Shown here one piece after another: positions 43,873-52,784 of a stretch of 64,000 nt of DNA. The notes below the pieces were generated by a model. The model saw only the letters and a list, made by a program, of their open reading frames with translations, ran no database searches and was not told where the DNA came from. Numbering within the stretch: position 1 is the first letter of the stretch; every line of letters starts with the position of its first letter. Source of the DNA: Eubacteriaceae bacterium CHKCI004 (GTDB lineage Bacteria; Bacillota; Clostridia; Lachnospirales; Lachnospiraceae). The position numbers and the translations under genes were made by a program. The DNA lies in NCBI GenBank assembly GCA_900016875.1, contig FCNR01000042.1:1-64000 (forward strand), read 5' to 3'.

Positions 43873-44539
43873 TTTTCACCACCCGATATCCAAGACCACG
43901 TATGGTCACGATCTTAAAATCCACATTATCTTTAAAACGCTCCCGCAGACGGCTGATATGAACATCAAGCGTATGGGAATCTTCATAATTATTCATCCCC
44001 CAGATATCATCCAGAAGCTGCTGCCTTGTAAAAATCTGCCCCGGATAGGATAACATCTTGTAAAGAAGCTGAAATTCTTTCTGGGGAAGCATTTTTGTCC
44101 CTGTGTTATCCGTCACTGTCCATGTGTCATATTCCATACATGTGCCGCCAAAGGTGAGTCTGCGCTCACTGACGCTCTTGACCCGGCGCAAAAGGGCGTT
44201 TACCCTGAGCACCATCTCGTGAATGTCGATGGGCTTTACCATATAGTCGTCGGCGCCGGACTGAAAGCCCACCTGCTTGTCGAGAATATCACTTTTGGCG
44301 GTGATGATCAAAACCGGCAGGTCGATGTTTGCGTCCCGCAGCTGGCGTATAAAAGAAAAACCATCCATGCCTGGCATCATGATATCTGTAATAATCAGAT
44401 CAATGGTCTCATTGTCCAGAATATTCAGCGCTTCCGAGGCATTTCCCGCCGGGAAGGTATGAAAATTATTTTTTTCCAGAGTCTTACAAAAAAGTCGTTT
44501 CAGACTGTTGTCGTCCTCCACTACAAGTATTTTAAACAT
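43856..44539 (-). CDS. OmpR-family response regulator
   Basis: About 227 aa. Receiver with ILVVEDD at 4-10, phospho-acceptor Asp52 (IITDIMMPG) and a Lys in VLIITAKSD; C-terminal winged helix (QKEFQLLYKMLSYPGQIFTRQQLLDDIWG). ATG 44539 follows AGGAGG by 5-6 nt. Forms an operon with the kinase. Phased TTGAG repeats occur between it and the divergent chaperone operon. Confidence 0.93.
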   Translation of the reverse strand: MFKILVVEDDNSLKRLFCKTLEKNNFHTFPAGNASEALNILDNETIDLIITDIMMPGMDGFSFIRQLRDANIDLPVLIITAKSDILDKQVGFQSGADDYMVKPIDIHEMVLRVNALLRRVKSVSERRLTFGGTCMEYDTWTVTDNTGTKMLPQKEFQLLYKMLSYPGQIFTRQQLLDDIWGMNNYEDSHTLDVHISRLRERFKDNVDFKIVTIRGLGYRVVKNDEVE

Positions 44540-44651
44540 ATCTGTCCTCCTTGCAAACTGTAACAGTTCAGCCATGTCATCCCGTAAAATATGTATTTAT
44601 TGTGATTTCTGTGGCATTTTTCTTTATTTCCCGTTATTATAGACAGGAAAG

Positions 44652-44773
44652 CTCAATTTTAGCTCAACTCTTTCGCTGTCGGAGATATTGTATCATTTTT
44701 CTTTCCCGGCAAGCGTAACAAAAAAGTAAGAAAATCTCAATGAAAATTGAGGGTGAGTTGAGATAAATTTGAG
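44652..44773. promoter_or_regulatory. Phased TTGAG repeats between two-component and chaperone operons
   Basis: Plus-strand TTGAG occurs at 44747, 44758 and 44769, exactly 11 bp apart. On the minus strand TTGAG occurs at 44652-44656 and 44663-44667, again 11 bp apart. Direct repeats at 10-11 bp are the usual binding pattern of OmpR-type dimers, and the two sets face the two divergent operons. Binding by the adjacent response regulator is inference. Confidence 0.6.
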
Positions 44774-44890
44774 GTTAGTATTGTTTAATAAGAATCGTTA
44801 TTTTCCAATGTGCTGCCATGTCTGTTTTTCAGAGAGTCCTTCTCATAATGAAACGGCGGCCGGAATGAAAGAGAGAAAGGAGCGATTGCC

Positions 44891-45718
44891 ACGTTTGGAT
44901 ATATTATCTGCAATAAAAAGGGGTTGTCCGAAGAGGAGCTGCGGAGATATCAGCAGACGTACTGCGGCGTCTGCCGAAGTTTAAAGAACCGATATGGACA
45001 GATGGCGCGGTTTTCCCTTAATTTTGACATGACATTTCTTGCGCTTTTTCTGACGGCCCTTTATGAGCCGGAGGAGAAAAAGGCGCTGTATCGCTGTCCT
45101 GTGCATCCGCTGAAGGAAAGAACGATTCTTCATAACAAATACATAGATTATGCGGCAGACATGACGATAGCGCTTGCCTATTTTAAGTGTCTTGACGACT
45201 GGGAGGATGAAAAAAAGCATATTCGTTTGGCCTACGGCAAAATGCTGAAGGAGAAATATCAGGAGGTAGAGGCCCGGTACCCGCGGCAGTGCGGTACGAT
45301 CAGGAAAAGTCTTGCGCAGCTTGCCGAGGTTGAAAAACATGCGCCGGAGCAGGCGGATATGGCGGTAAACTTATCCGGAAAGATGTTGTCGGAGGTTTTC
45401 GTCTTTGACGCCGATGATTTCTGGAGCGGCAGCCTGAGGAAGTTCGGATTCTCCCTGGGGCGTTTTATTTACTTGATGGATGCCGCCATGGATTATAAAC
45501 AGGATAAAAGAAAAAATAATTATAATCCTCTTTTTTATATGGAAAGGAAGCCGGAGGAGATGGAAGATATACTGACAGACAGTATCAGCCTGGCCGCCGG
45601 TGAATTTGAAAAACTGCCTATCGTGACAGATGAACATCTGATCCGCAATGTCCTTTATGGAGGGGTATGGCAGAAATATTATGCGAAGTTCAGAGGAAAG
45701 GAGACCAGACATGGTTGA
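44891..45718 (+). CDS. DUF5685 family protein, likely ACG start
   Basis: About 275 aa. Family signature [23 protein letters not shown], later CPVHP, with several conserved Cys and His residues that suggest metal binding; function unknown. The family begins MFGYI; here the codons from 44891 read ACG TTT GGA TAT ATT, with AAAGGAG ending 8 nt upstream, so ACG appears to stand in for ATG. The first usual start is TTG 44924 without a ribosome-binding site. Overlaps the DnaJ gene by 8 nt; first gene of the chaperone operon. Confidence 0.8.
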   Translation, partial: TFGYIICNKKGLSEEELRRYQQTYCGVCRSLKNRYGQMARFSLNFDMTFLALFLTALYEPEEKKALYRCPVHPLKERTILHNKYIDYAADMTIALAYFKCLDDWEDEKKHIRLAYGKMLKEKYQEVEARYPRQCGTIRKSLAQLAEVEKHAPEQADMAVNLSGKMLSEVFVFDADDFWSGSLRKFGFSLGRFIYLMDAAMDYKQDKRKNNYNPLFYMERKPEEMEDILTDSISLAAGEFEKLPIVTDEHLIRNVLYGGVWQKYYAKFRGKETRHG

Positions 45719-46499
45719 TGACCCGTATAAAGTTCTGGGCGTCTCCCGGGACGCCAGCAAGGAGGAAATAAAAAAAGCATATCGGAAAATGGCAAAGAAA
45801 TATCATCCGGATCTGCATCCCAATGATCCGGAGGCGACGCAGAAAATGAATGAGATCAACGAAGCCTATGATATGATTAACAATCCGGATAAATATCAGA
45901 GGCAGGCGCAGCAGAATGCCGGAAGAGGCGCCTATGGCAATACCGGTAATCCCTACGGCAATCCTTACGGAAACCGGCAGGGCTACGGCGGTTACGGCAG
46001 TTACGGAAACGGCGGTTATGGCAATGGGAATGGAAGCTATGGCAGCGGCGGTTACGGCGGCTATGGTTCCTTTGATTTTGACGATATCTTCGGCGGATTC
46101 GGTCGGGCCAGCTACGGCCCCGCAGGGCCGACGGTACAGACGGGTGATAGTGATGTGATCCGCCAGGCAGTGCAAAATATCAACGCCCGGCGTTACGCCT
46201 ACGCCGTGCAGGGATTAAATACCGTGGTGAGCAGCGGCAGGAACGCCCGCTGGTATTATTTGAGCGCTCTGGCCAACTACGGACAGGGCAATACGATTCT
46301 TGCCATGGAGCAGATCCAGCGCGCCGTTCAGATGGAACCGGGCAACGGTGTATACCAGCAGACTATGCAGACCATGCGTCAGTCAGGCAGTACATACAAT
46401 GAAACCGGACAGGAGTTTCAGAGGTACGCCGAAGGCATGGGACGTTTCTGCACCACATTTATGATGCTGCAGTTCTGCTGTCTGTGCTGCCGATGCTGA
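45711..46499 (+). CDS. DnaJ-like protein with Gly/Tyr-rich region and Cys tail
   Basis: 262 aa. J domain at 1-66 with HPD at 32-34. Residues about 75-125 form a low-complexity Gly/Tyr/Asn stretch of YGNPYGN and GGYG repeats, then [13 protein letters not shown]-like helical part ([37 protein letters not shown]) follows. The last residues are FCCLCCRC, five Cys in seven. It lacks the DnaJ zinc-finger domain. Partners the Hsp70 encoded next. Confidence 0.87.
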   Translation: MVDDPYKVLGVSRDASKEEIKKAYRKMAKKYHPDLHPNDPEATQKMNEINEAYDMINNPDKYQRQAQQNAGRGAYGNTGNPYGNPYGNRQGYGGYGSYGNGGYGNGNGSYGSGGYGGYGSFDFDDIFGGFGRASYGPAGPTVQTGDSDVIRQAVQNINARRYAYAVQGLNTVVSSGRNARWYYLSALANYGQGNTILAMEQIQRAVQMEPGNGVYQQTMQTMRQSGSTYNETGQEFQRYAEGMGRFCTTFMMLQFCCLCCRC

Positions 46500-46527
46500 T
46501 TTGTAAATGATAGATGGAGGAATGAAG

Positions 46528-48294
46528 ATGAGCAGAATAATCGGAATCGACCTGGGAACCACCAACAGTTGTGTGGCTGTGGTGGAAAACGGACAGCCGG
46601 TCATCGTGCCGAACAGTTCCGGTGCAAGAACTACTCCCAGTGTCGTTGCATTTACTAAAAAGGGAGAACGACTGGTAGGCGATGTGGCAAGGCGGCAGGC
46701 GGCTACCAATCCGGACCGTACCATAAGTTCCGTCAAACGAGAGATGGGTACGGACTGGAGCATCCGCATTGACGGGAAGGATTATAAGCCGCAGACCATC
46801 AGCGCCATGGTTCTGATGCAGCTGAAGAAGGATGCGGAAGAGTATCTGGGTGAGACAGTGACTGGAGCAGTCATCACTGTCCCTGCCTATTTTAATGATG
46901 TGCAGCGGCAGGCGACGAAGGACGCGGGACGGATCGCGGGCCTTGATGTGAAGCGTATCATCAACGAGCCGACCAGCGCCGCTCTGTCCTACGGCCTTGA
47001 CCACGGGGAAGCACAGAAAGTCATGGTTTACGATTTGGGCGGTGGTACATTTGACGTATCCGTCATCGAGATTGGCGACGACGTCATCGAGGTTCTGGCG
47101 ACAGCCGGCGACAACCATCTGGGCGGCGACGACTTTGATGAGCGTATTGTCCGCTGGCTGGTAGCGGAGTGTAAGAATCAGAACAACGTAGATCCATCCG
47201 GCGATTTCACCGCCATGCAGCGCATCCGCGAGGCGGCGGAACAGGCAAAGAAAGAGCTTTCCACTGCCCAGAGCAGCAATATCGTGCTGCCGTATCTGAT
47301 GCAGGCAAAGGGAACGCCGATTCATCTGGAGACAACGCTGACCCGGGCCAGATTCCAGGAGCTGATCCAGGATCTGGTGGAGCGGACCGCCGCGCCGGTA
47401 CAGCAGGCGTTAAATGACGCGGGCATCGCCGCTTCCGAGCTTGGCCGTGTTCTGCTGGTGGGAGGTTCCACACGGATTCCTGCCGTCCAGGAAAAGGTTC
47501 GCATGCTGACCGGAAAGGAACCGTCCAGGAATATCAATCCTGACGAATGTGTCGCCATGGGCGCTGCTGTTCTCGGCAATACATTGCAGGGCAGCTCTTT
47601 AAGTGTGGCAGGCTCTGATCTGCTTCTCCTTGATGTGACGCCGATGAGTCTGTCCATCGAGACGGTGGGAGGCGTTGCCACCCGTCTGGTGGAGAGAAAT
47701 ACAACGCTCCCGACGAAGTATTCCCGAGTGTTCTCCACCGCCGCCCCGTATCAGCGGGATGTGGAGATTCACGTTCTTCAGGGTGAACGGCCTATGGCGA
47801 AGGATAACAAGACCATCGGAAAATTCCGGCTGAAGGGAATCCGCCGGGCTCCAGCCGGAGTGCCGCAGATTGAGGTTACCTTTGATATCGACACCAACGG
47901 AATCCTGAAAGTGTCAGCCAGAGATCTGGATACCGGCAAGGAGCAGTCCATTACCATCACCGCCGATGACCGTATGAGCGACGCGGAGATCGAACAGGCC
48001 ATCCGGGACGCCCAGCAGTACGCCGGCCAGGATAACTTAAGGAAAGAAGCCATTGCTCTCACCGGCGACGCGCAAAAGGTTTTGAGTCAGGCGCAGCGGG
48101 CGTTGAAAAACGGCAGCAAACAGATCGACCGTGCCGTGAAAAAACAGGTAAAGGGTGATATTAACGCCCTTTCCAAACTCATGGGCAAGTTCCGCCTTGA
48201 CCGGATGACGGAGGATGATCTGACAGCTATCCGTCAGGCAAAATACAATCTGGAACGGTCGGCGGGAGAGATTATCGCGCAGTATGGAAACTGA
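46528..48294 (+). CDS. Hsp70 / DnaK-family chaperone
   Basis: About 588 aa: ATPase domain starting [19 protein letters not shown], with [11 protein letters not shown] and [11 protein letters not shown], and a substrate-binding domain ([14 protein letters not shown]). The C-terminal lid is short and lacks the DnaK end motif. ATG 46528 is 7 nt after GGAGG. Because it sits in the DUF5685 cluster rather than with grpE and hrcA, it is probably a second, specialised Hsp70 rather than the main dnaK. Confidence 0.88.
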   Translation: MSRIIGIDLGTTNSCVAVVENGQPVIVPNSSGARTTPSVVAFTKKGERLVGDVARRQAATNPDRTISSVKREMGTDWSIRIDGKDYKPQTISAMVLMQLKKDAEEYLGETVTGAVITVPAYFNDVQRQATKDAGRIAGLDVKRIINEPTSAALSYGLDHGEAQKVMVYDLGGGTFDVSVIEIGDDVIEVLATAGDNHLGGDDFDERIVRWLVAECKNQNNVDPSGDFTAMQRIREAAEQAKKELSTAQSSNIVLPYLMQAKGTPIHLETTLTRARFQELIQDLVERTAAPVQQALNDAGIAASELGRVLLVGGSTRIPAVQEKVRMLTGKEPSRNINPDECVAMGAAVLGNTLQGSSLSVAGSDLLLLDVTPMSLSIETVGGVATRLVERNTTLPTKYSRVFSTAAPYQRDVEIHVLQGERPMAKDNKTIGKFRLKGIRRAPAGVPQIEVTFDIDTNGILKVSARDLDTGKEQSITITADDRMSDAEIEQAIRDAQQYAGQDNLRKEAIALTGDAQKVLSQAQRALKNGSKQIDRAVKKQVKGDINALSKLMGKFRLDRMTEDDLTAIRQAKYNLERSAGEIIAQYGN

Positions 48295-48374
48295 GGAAGA
48301 AAAATTTTTATAGAATATTCCTTGGATGAGTAATACATTTTGAAGAAAAGCATGTGTTCAGGAGGTGCAGAACC

Positions 48375-48758
48375 ATAAATAAATTAAGATGGAAGTTATC
48401 CAATTTTATGCAGCAGAGAAACGGCAACGACGAGATGTGCCGGACCGTGTTTATCGCCTCGATCGTCGTGTACGTTCTTTCAATCATTTTCAGAAGTTCA
48501 CTGCTTTATTGGCTGGCGTTTGTGGGAATCATTTATTCACTGTTTCGTATGTTTTCCAGAAATGTGGCGGCAAGACAGAAGGAAAATCAGCAGTTCCTTC
48601 AGTTCTTCAGCCTGCAGAAAAAGCGGTTCGACATGCGGAAAGAATACCGGATTTTTACCTGTAAAGGCTGCGGACAGCATATCCGTGTGCCGCGCAAAAA
48701 AGGAAAGGTGGAAGTGACCTGCCCGATCTGCGGAAGAAAGGCCATTCACCGAACATGA
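48375..48758 (+). CDS. Small membrane protein with zinc ribbon, likely ATA start
   Basis: About 127 aa. One or two membrane helices (TVFIASIVVYVLSIIF; LLYWLAFVGIIYSLF) then RMFSRN and a C-terminal zinc ribbon CKGCGQ ... CPICGR. Family members start MNK; here AGGAGGTG (48360-48367) is 7 nt before ATA AAT AAA, so ATA stands where ATG is expected. The only usual upstream start, GTG 48354, would lie before and within the ribosome-binding site. Last gene of the chaperone operon; function unknown. Confidence 0.75.
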   Translation: MNKLRWKLSNFMQQRNGNDEMCRTVFIASIVVYVLSIIFRSSLLYWLAFVGIIYSLFRMFSRNVAARQKENQQFLQFFSLQKKRFDMRKEYRIFTCKGCGQHIRVPRKKGKVEVTCPICGRKAIHRT

Positions 48759-48812
48759 AAGACCGACAGGATTTCGTTTTCGTTATACGGAGGTTGTCTA
48801 TAATGGCGTAAG

Positions 48813-48853
48813 AAAAAGGAAGCTTTCCTGAAAAAGAAAAGCTTCCTTTTTGA
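48813..48853. terminator. Bidirectional terminator
   Basis: AAAAAGGAAGCTTT and AAAAGCTTCCTTTTT arms around a 10-nt loop, between the convergent zinc-ribbon and lexA genes. Confidence 0.85.
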
Positions 48854-48910
48854 ACAATATGCAAAAAATAATCTTCAAAACCTATTGAAATTCTTATGGA
48901 TTAAAAAAAC

Positions 48911-49537
48911 TTATTGAAAAATGCGGAACAGGCCGATAACCTTTCCGACAACGGAAAAAGGAGTGGTCTGAGGTACGATAATTGGTTCCATAGCGTCATT
49001 TTCCGGCTGCAGGCGGAAATAACCGTCTTCCTTATAAAATCTCTTCACGGTGACAGAATCTTCCACCAGGGCGACGACAATCTCGCCGTCGGAAGCCGTT
49101 GGCGATTCCTCAACAAGAATGTAATCTCCGGAAAAAATACCAACATTTATCATACTTTCACCTTTGACCTTGAGCATAAAAGTCTGTTTGTTTTTTAAAA
49201 ATTCCGGTGAAATCGGAAAATATCCTTCAATATTCTCAACAGCCAGAATCGGTTCGCCGGCTGTTACTGTACCGACAATCGGTACATTGACAAGTTCTCT
49301 TCTGGTCAGATTAAAATTATCGTCAATAATCTCGATAGCTCTCGGCTTCGTCGGGTCGCGTCGGATATATCCGTTCTTCTCCATAGTCTCCAGATGGGAA
49401 TGAACGGAGGAGGTGGACTTCAGATGTACAGCCTCACAAATCTCCCGCACGGCCGGTGGATAGCCCCGGTTTAAAATCGACTCTTTTATAAATTCAAGAA
49501 TCTCCTGTTGTTTAGGTGTAATCTTGCCATAACTCAT
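48911..49537 (-). CDS. lexA: LexA repressor
   Basis: 208 aa. N-terminal winged helix (TPKQQEILEFIKESILNRGYPPAVREICEAVHLKSTSSVH, about 7-46), self-cleavage site Ala93-Gly94 (TVTAGEP), catalytic Ser128 (KGESM) and Lys165 (VTVKRF). SOS repressor, cleaved with RecA after DNA damage. Divergent from a LysM protein with several LexA-box-like sites between them. Confidence 0.96.
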   Translation of the reverse strand: MSYGKITPKQQEILEFIKESILNRGYPPAVREICEAVHLKSTSSVHSHLETMEKNGYIRRDPTKPRAIEIIDDNFNLTRRELVNVPIVGTVTAGEPILAVENIEGYFPISPEFLKNKQTFMLKVKGESMINVGIFSGDYILVEESPTASDGEIVVALVEDSVTVKRFYKEDGYFRLQPENDAMEPIIVPQTTPFSVVGKVIGLFRIFQ

Positions 49538-49557
49538 ATCAGAACTCCTTTTCAGTC

Positions 49558-49735
49558 AAACGTATGTTTTGTTCTCTACATTTTAACACTTTATACATAA
49601 GAAAACAAGTGTTTTCGAATATGTTTTCGGTTTTTCCACGTAAAAGAAAATATGTTCGAAAAAATGTTCGAAACCTGTTGACAAGAGAAAGTATGTTCGG
49701 TATAATGCAAACAAATGTACGAAACATATGTTTGC
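49558..49735. promoter_or_regulatory. Cluster of LexA-box-like sites
   Basis: The lexA/LysM gap holds repeated variants of CGAAC-N4-GTTCG: 49616-49629 (CGAATATGTTTTCG), 49645-49658, 49657-49670, 49686-49699 (each ending ATGTTCG), 49708-49721 and 49720-49735 (GAAACATATGTTTG), and a weaker one at 49558. The box at 49686-49699 lies between the -35 and -10 of the LysM promoter. Confidence 0.8.
49678..49706 (+). promoter_or_regulatory. Consensus sigma-A promoter of the LysM gene
   Basis: TTGACA (49678-49683), 17-bp spacer, TATAAT (49701-49706): a perfect consensus, kept off by the LexA box in its spacer. This is the expected design for a strongly SOS-induced gene. Confidence 0.9.
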
Positions 49736-49773
49736 ATATTATGAAGAGTTATGTCATACTGGAGGGATAAGAG

Positions 49774-50247
49774 ATGGAAGGAAGAGCAAGAACTTATAAT
49801 TGGACACCGTATCACAGTAATACAGAGAAGGCGGACAGAGAACGAAGCATTCATAAAGCATCGTCAGACAGATATGGCGTGAACGTCAGAAGATCCGTGA
49901 AAGCGCAGTATGCCCGCCGGCAGGCACGCCAGTCTTCCGGAAGCGGCAGCAAGCTGATCTTTCTGATTGCGGTTTCCGCCATGCTGTTGTTTGCGGGCAT
50001 CGTTTTCTTTTCAGGTATGACGCCATCCGGTATGTCTGTCGTTGAGGCGAACCAGCAGCTTGGGGAGCTTCAGTACAGAATTATCGAGATTCAGAAAGGT
50101 GACAGCCTCTGGAGCATCGCAAAAGAGAACATGAATCCGGGATTTAACGATATTTTCGATTATATCCGCGAGGTGAAGCGATGTAACCAGCTTGACTCCG
50201 ATAAGATTACCGCCGGGAATTATCTGATGATTCCTTATTACGAATAA
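49774..50247 (+). CDS. LysM-domain cell-division inhibitor-like protein (YneA-type)
   Basis: 157 aa. A charged cytoplasmic N-terminus of about 58 residues, one membrane helix (LIFLIAVSAMLLFAGIVFF) and an external LysM domain (IEIQKGDSLWSIAKENMN ... NYLMIPYYE). The location divergent from lexA, SOS-box promoter and TM-LysM plan match YneA, which halts division during SOS in Bacillus. The N-terminal tail is longer than in YneA. GGAGGG precedes ATG 49774. Confidence 0.82.
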   Translation: MEGRARTYNWTPYHSNTEKADRERSIHKASSDRYGVNVRRSVKAQYARRQARQSSGSGSKLIFLIAVSAMLLFAGIVFFSGMTPSGMSVVEANQQLGELQYRIIEIQKGDSLWSIAKENMNPGFNDIFDYIREVKRCNQLDSDKITAGNYLMIPYYE

Positions 50248-50303
50248 GCCGTTTTTGTCGTGTGGTTTTATGAAGATTTCCGCATAATATAATTATATTA
50301 GTC

Positions 50304-50354
50304 TGGCACCTGTACTTTCTGATAAACGTTTATAGAGGACAGGTGCCTTCTGTT
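50304..50354 (+). terminator. Terminator after the LysM gene
   Basis: 9-bp stem GGCACCTGT / ACAGGTGCC with a 26-nt loop, then TTCTGTTTTT. Confidence 0.75.
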
Positions 50355-50365
50355 TTTCGGCTTTT

Positions 50366-50402
50366 TGTGATAAAATCACAGAAAAGAATCTTTTCCTGTG
50401 AT
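50366..50402. promoter_or_regulatory. CRP-like TGTGA sites before the thioredoxin operon
   Basis: A palindrome TGTGATAAAATCACA at 50366-50380, with another TGTGAT at 50397-50402, 31 bp after the first. The operon's other end is a Crp/Fnr-type regulator whose recognition helix reads REVVTR. TGTGA is the half-site expected for an R-E-x-x-x-R helix. Confidence 0.55.
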
Positions 50403-50441
50403 AAGCTGGCATCATCAAGATTTGAACAGGAGGAAAAATAA

Positions 50442-50747
50442 ATGTCAGCATTAAATATAACAAAACAGAATTTTCAGGAGGAAGTCCTTAACAGTGATAA
50501 GAAGGTGTTGATCGATTTCTGGGCTGCATGGTGCGGTCCGTGCCGCAGAGTCTCTCCGGTTATCGAGGAGATTGCGGAGGAAAGACCGGACGTCAAAGTA
50601 TGTAAGGTCAATGTAGATGAGCAGCAGGAACTGGCAGCAGAGTTTCAGATTATGAGTATCCCCGCGCTGGTCGTTATGGAACATGGAAAGATTGTGAACC
50701 AGTCAGTGGGTGCGCGGCCGAAAGCACAGATATTAGATTTGTTATAG
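50442..50747 (+). CDS. trxA: Thioredoxin
   Basis: 101 aa with the active-site WCGPC (Cys31, Cys34) and cis-Pro in MSIPALVV. Disulfide reductant. First gene of an operon with a rhodanese and a CoA-disulfide-reductase-like flavoprotein, which points to sulfur or persulfide handling. AGGAGG precedes ATG 50442. Confidence 0.92.
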   Translation: MSALNITKQNFQEEVLNSDKKVLIDFWAAWCGPCRRVSPVIEEIAEERPDVKVCKVNVDEQQELAAEFQIMSIPALVVMEHGKIVNQSVGARPKAQILDLL

Positions 50748-50758
50748 GGGAGACGCCA

Positions 50759-51079
50759 ATGAATCTATTCGATTTTTTCAGAACAGAAGATATTAATGAA
50801 GGAGTACGTCAGTTTGAACAGACGTCGGAAGCAGTACTTCTGGATGTAAGAACGGCAGAAGAATATCAGGAGGGGCATATCCCGAAAAGTATAAATATTC
50901 CCCTCCATGAGATTTTTGAAGTGGCCGAGATTATTTCTAATCATAACATTCCGTTATACGTATACTGTCAGAGCGGGGCAAGAAGCGGCCAGGCAGTGGA
51001 GAGCTTGAAGAAAATGGGATATACAGAAGTAAAAAATATTGGTGGAATCAACCAATACAGAGGAAAGGTGGAGAAGTAA
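50759..51079 (+). CDS. Rhodanese-domain protein
   Basis: 106 aa single rhodanese domain; the active Cys is in YVYCQSGARSGQ and the Asp in LLDVRTAEEY. Carries sulfane sulfur. Follows thioredoxin by 11 nt and ends 1 nt before the flavoprotein start. Confidence 0.92.
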   Translation: MNLFDFFRTEDINEGVRQFEQTSEAVLLDVRTAEEYQEGHIPKSINIPLHEIFEVAEIISNHNIPLYVYCQSGARSGQAVESLKKMGYTEVKNIGGINQYRGKVEK

Positions 51080-51080
51080 C

Positions 51081-52784
51081 ATGAGTAAAAAGATTATTAT
51101 TGTCGGCGGAGTAGCAGGGGGAGCAACAGCCGCGGCACGTATTCGCAGACTTGACGAGCAGGCAGAGATCATCGTCTTCGAACGTTCCGGTTTCGTATCT
51201 TATGCCAACTGCGGACTTCCATACTATATTGGAGGAGTGATTCAGGACAAAGAAGAACTGACGCTGCAGACGCCGGAGAATTTCCGGGAGCGTTTTCGGA
51301 TTGATGTGCGGGTGCGGCATGAAGTCACTGCGATCCATCCTGACAAAAAAACAGTATCTGTGAAGAATTTAAAGACCGGCGAAGAATTCGAAGAAAACTA
51401 TGACAAGCTTCTGCTATCTCCAGGAGCAAGACCGGTGCAGCCGAATCTGCCGGGAGTCGGCATTGATAATCTTTTTACATTGCGGACTGTGGAAGATACA
51501 CTTCGTATTCGTGAATTTGTCCTGAAAGAAAAGCCAAAGTCCGCTGTTCTTGCAGGCGGCGGCTATATTGGACTGGAAGTCGCGGAGAATCTTCGGGAAC
51601 TTGGCATGGATGTGACTATTGTGCAGCGACCAAACCAGGTTTTGAATCCGCTGGATTATGAGATGGCAACCTTTGTTCATGCAAAGATGCGCGAAAAAGG
51701 AATTCATTTGATGCTTGGCCATTCCGTAGAAGGGTTTGAACAAAAAGACGGCAAAACTATGGTCATATTAAAAGACGGCGAACCATTGAAGACTGATATG
51801 GTGATTCTTGCCATCGGTGTGGCGCCGGATACCCGCCTCGCCAAAGATGCGGGTATCTCTCTCGGCATCAAAAACAGCATCGTTGTCAATGAGCGCATGG
51901 AAACATCCGCGCCGGATATCTATGCCGTTGGTGATGCAGTAGAGGTTCATCACCGGATTACCGGGCAGAAAGCGTTGATATCTCTGGCCGGGCCAGCCAA
52001 TAAACAAGGCCGGATTGCTGCCGATAATATCTGTGGAGGCAACAGTTCCTACAAAGGTTCTCAGGGTTCTTCTGTCATCAAAATATTTGATATGACAGTG
52101 GCGACAACAGGTCTGAATGAACAGGCAGCAAAGCAGGCAGGTATTGACTGTGATAAAGTATATTTGTCTCCGGCCAGCCATGCATCTTACTATCCGGGCG
52201 GCACCATGATGACCATGAAGGTGCTTTTCGAAAAGGAGACCTACCGGCTTCTCGGCGCACAGATCATCGGTTATGATGGTGTGGATAAGAGAATTGATGT
52301 TCTTGCCACTGCGATGGCTGCAGGAATGTCTGCCCTGGAGCTTCAGGATCTCGATCTGGCATATGCGCCTCCGTATTCTTCTGCAAAGGATCCGGTAAAT
52401 ATGGCAGGCTTTATGATTGATAACATTGAAACTGGTACTTTAAAACAGTTTTTCTGGGATGAAGTTGGAGAGCTTCCTGACGACGGCAGCGTCGTTTTGC
52501 TTGATACCCGGACGACTGAAGAATATGGAAGAGGGCATATCAACGGATTTGTCAATATCCCTCTGGATGAACTCAGAGAGAGAATTGGAGAGATCAGGAG
52601 AGGTTTTCCGGTATATGTAATGTGCCAGAGCGGCCTGCGCAGTTATCTTTCCTGCCGTATTCTGGCACAAAATGGATTTGACTGCTATAACTTCTCCGGA
52701 GGTTATCGTCTCTATGAGACGATATACCGGGACTGCGTTGCGGCTAAACAGTCTTATCCATGCGGTATGGATAAGATAAATTAG
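51081..52784 (+). CDS. CoA-disulfide reductase-like FAD enzyme with rhodanese domain
   Basis: 567 aa. FAD-binding GGVAGGATAAARIRRL at about 9-24, redox Cys in YANCGLPYYIGG (about 44), NAD-binding GGGYIGLEVAENL, then the dimerisation region, and a C-terminal rhodanese domain (LLDTRTTEEYGRGHI; active Cys in VMCQSGLRSY). This layout is that of CoADR-RHD / NADH-dependent persulfide reductases. ATG 51081 has AAAGGTGGAG upstream. Works with the preceding rhodanese and thioredoxin. Converges on the Crp/Fnr gene with a 4-nt overlap. Confidence 0.92.
   Translation: MSKKIIIVGGVAGGATAAARIRRLDEQAEIIVFERSGFVSYANCGLPYYIGGVIQDKEELTLQTPENFRERFRIDVRVRHEVTAIHPDKKTVSVKNLKTGEEFEENYDKLLLSPGARPVQPNLPGVGIDNLFTLRTVEDTLRIREFVLKEKPKSAVLAGGGYIGLEVAENLRELGMDVTIVQRPNQVLNPLDYEMATFVHAKMREKGIHLMLGHSVEGFEQKDGKTMVILKDGEPLKTDMVILAIGVAPDTRLAKDAGISLGIKNSIVVNERMETSAPDIYAVGDAVEVHHRITGQKALISLAGPANKQGRIAADNICGGNSSYKGSQGSSVIKIFDMTVATTGLNEQAAKQAGIDCDKVYLSPASHASYYPGGTMMTMKVLFEKETYRLLGAQIIGYDGVDKRIDVLATAMAAGMSALELQDLDLAYAPPYSSAKDPVNMAGFMIDNIETGTLKQFFWDEVGELPDDGSVVLLDTRTTEEYGRGHINGFVNIPLDELRERIGEIRRGFPVYVMCQSGLRSYLSCRILAQNGFDCYNFSGGYRLYETIYRDCVAAKQSYPCGMDKIN

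Noticed and set aside
46459-47325. 288-codon frame antisense to the Hsp70 gene
   Set aside because: Shadow of a highly conserved GC-rich gene; no recognisable domain.
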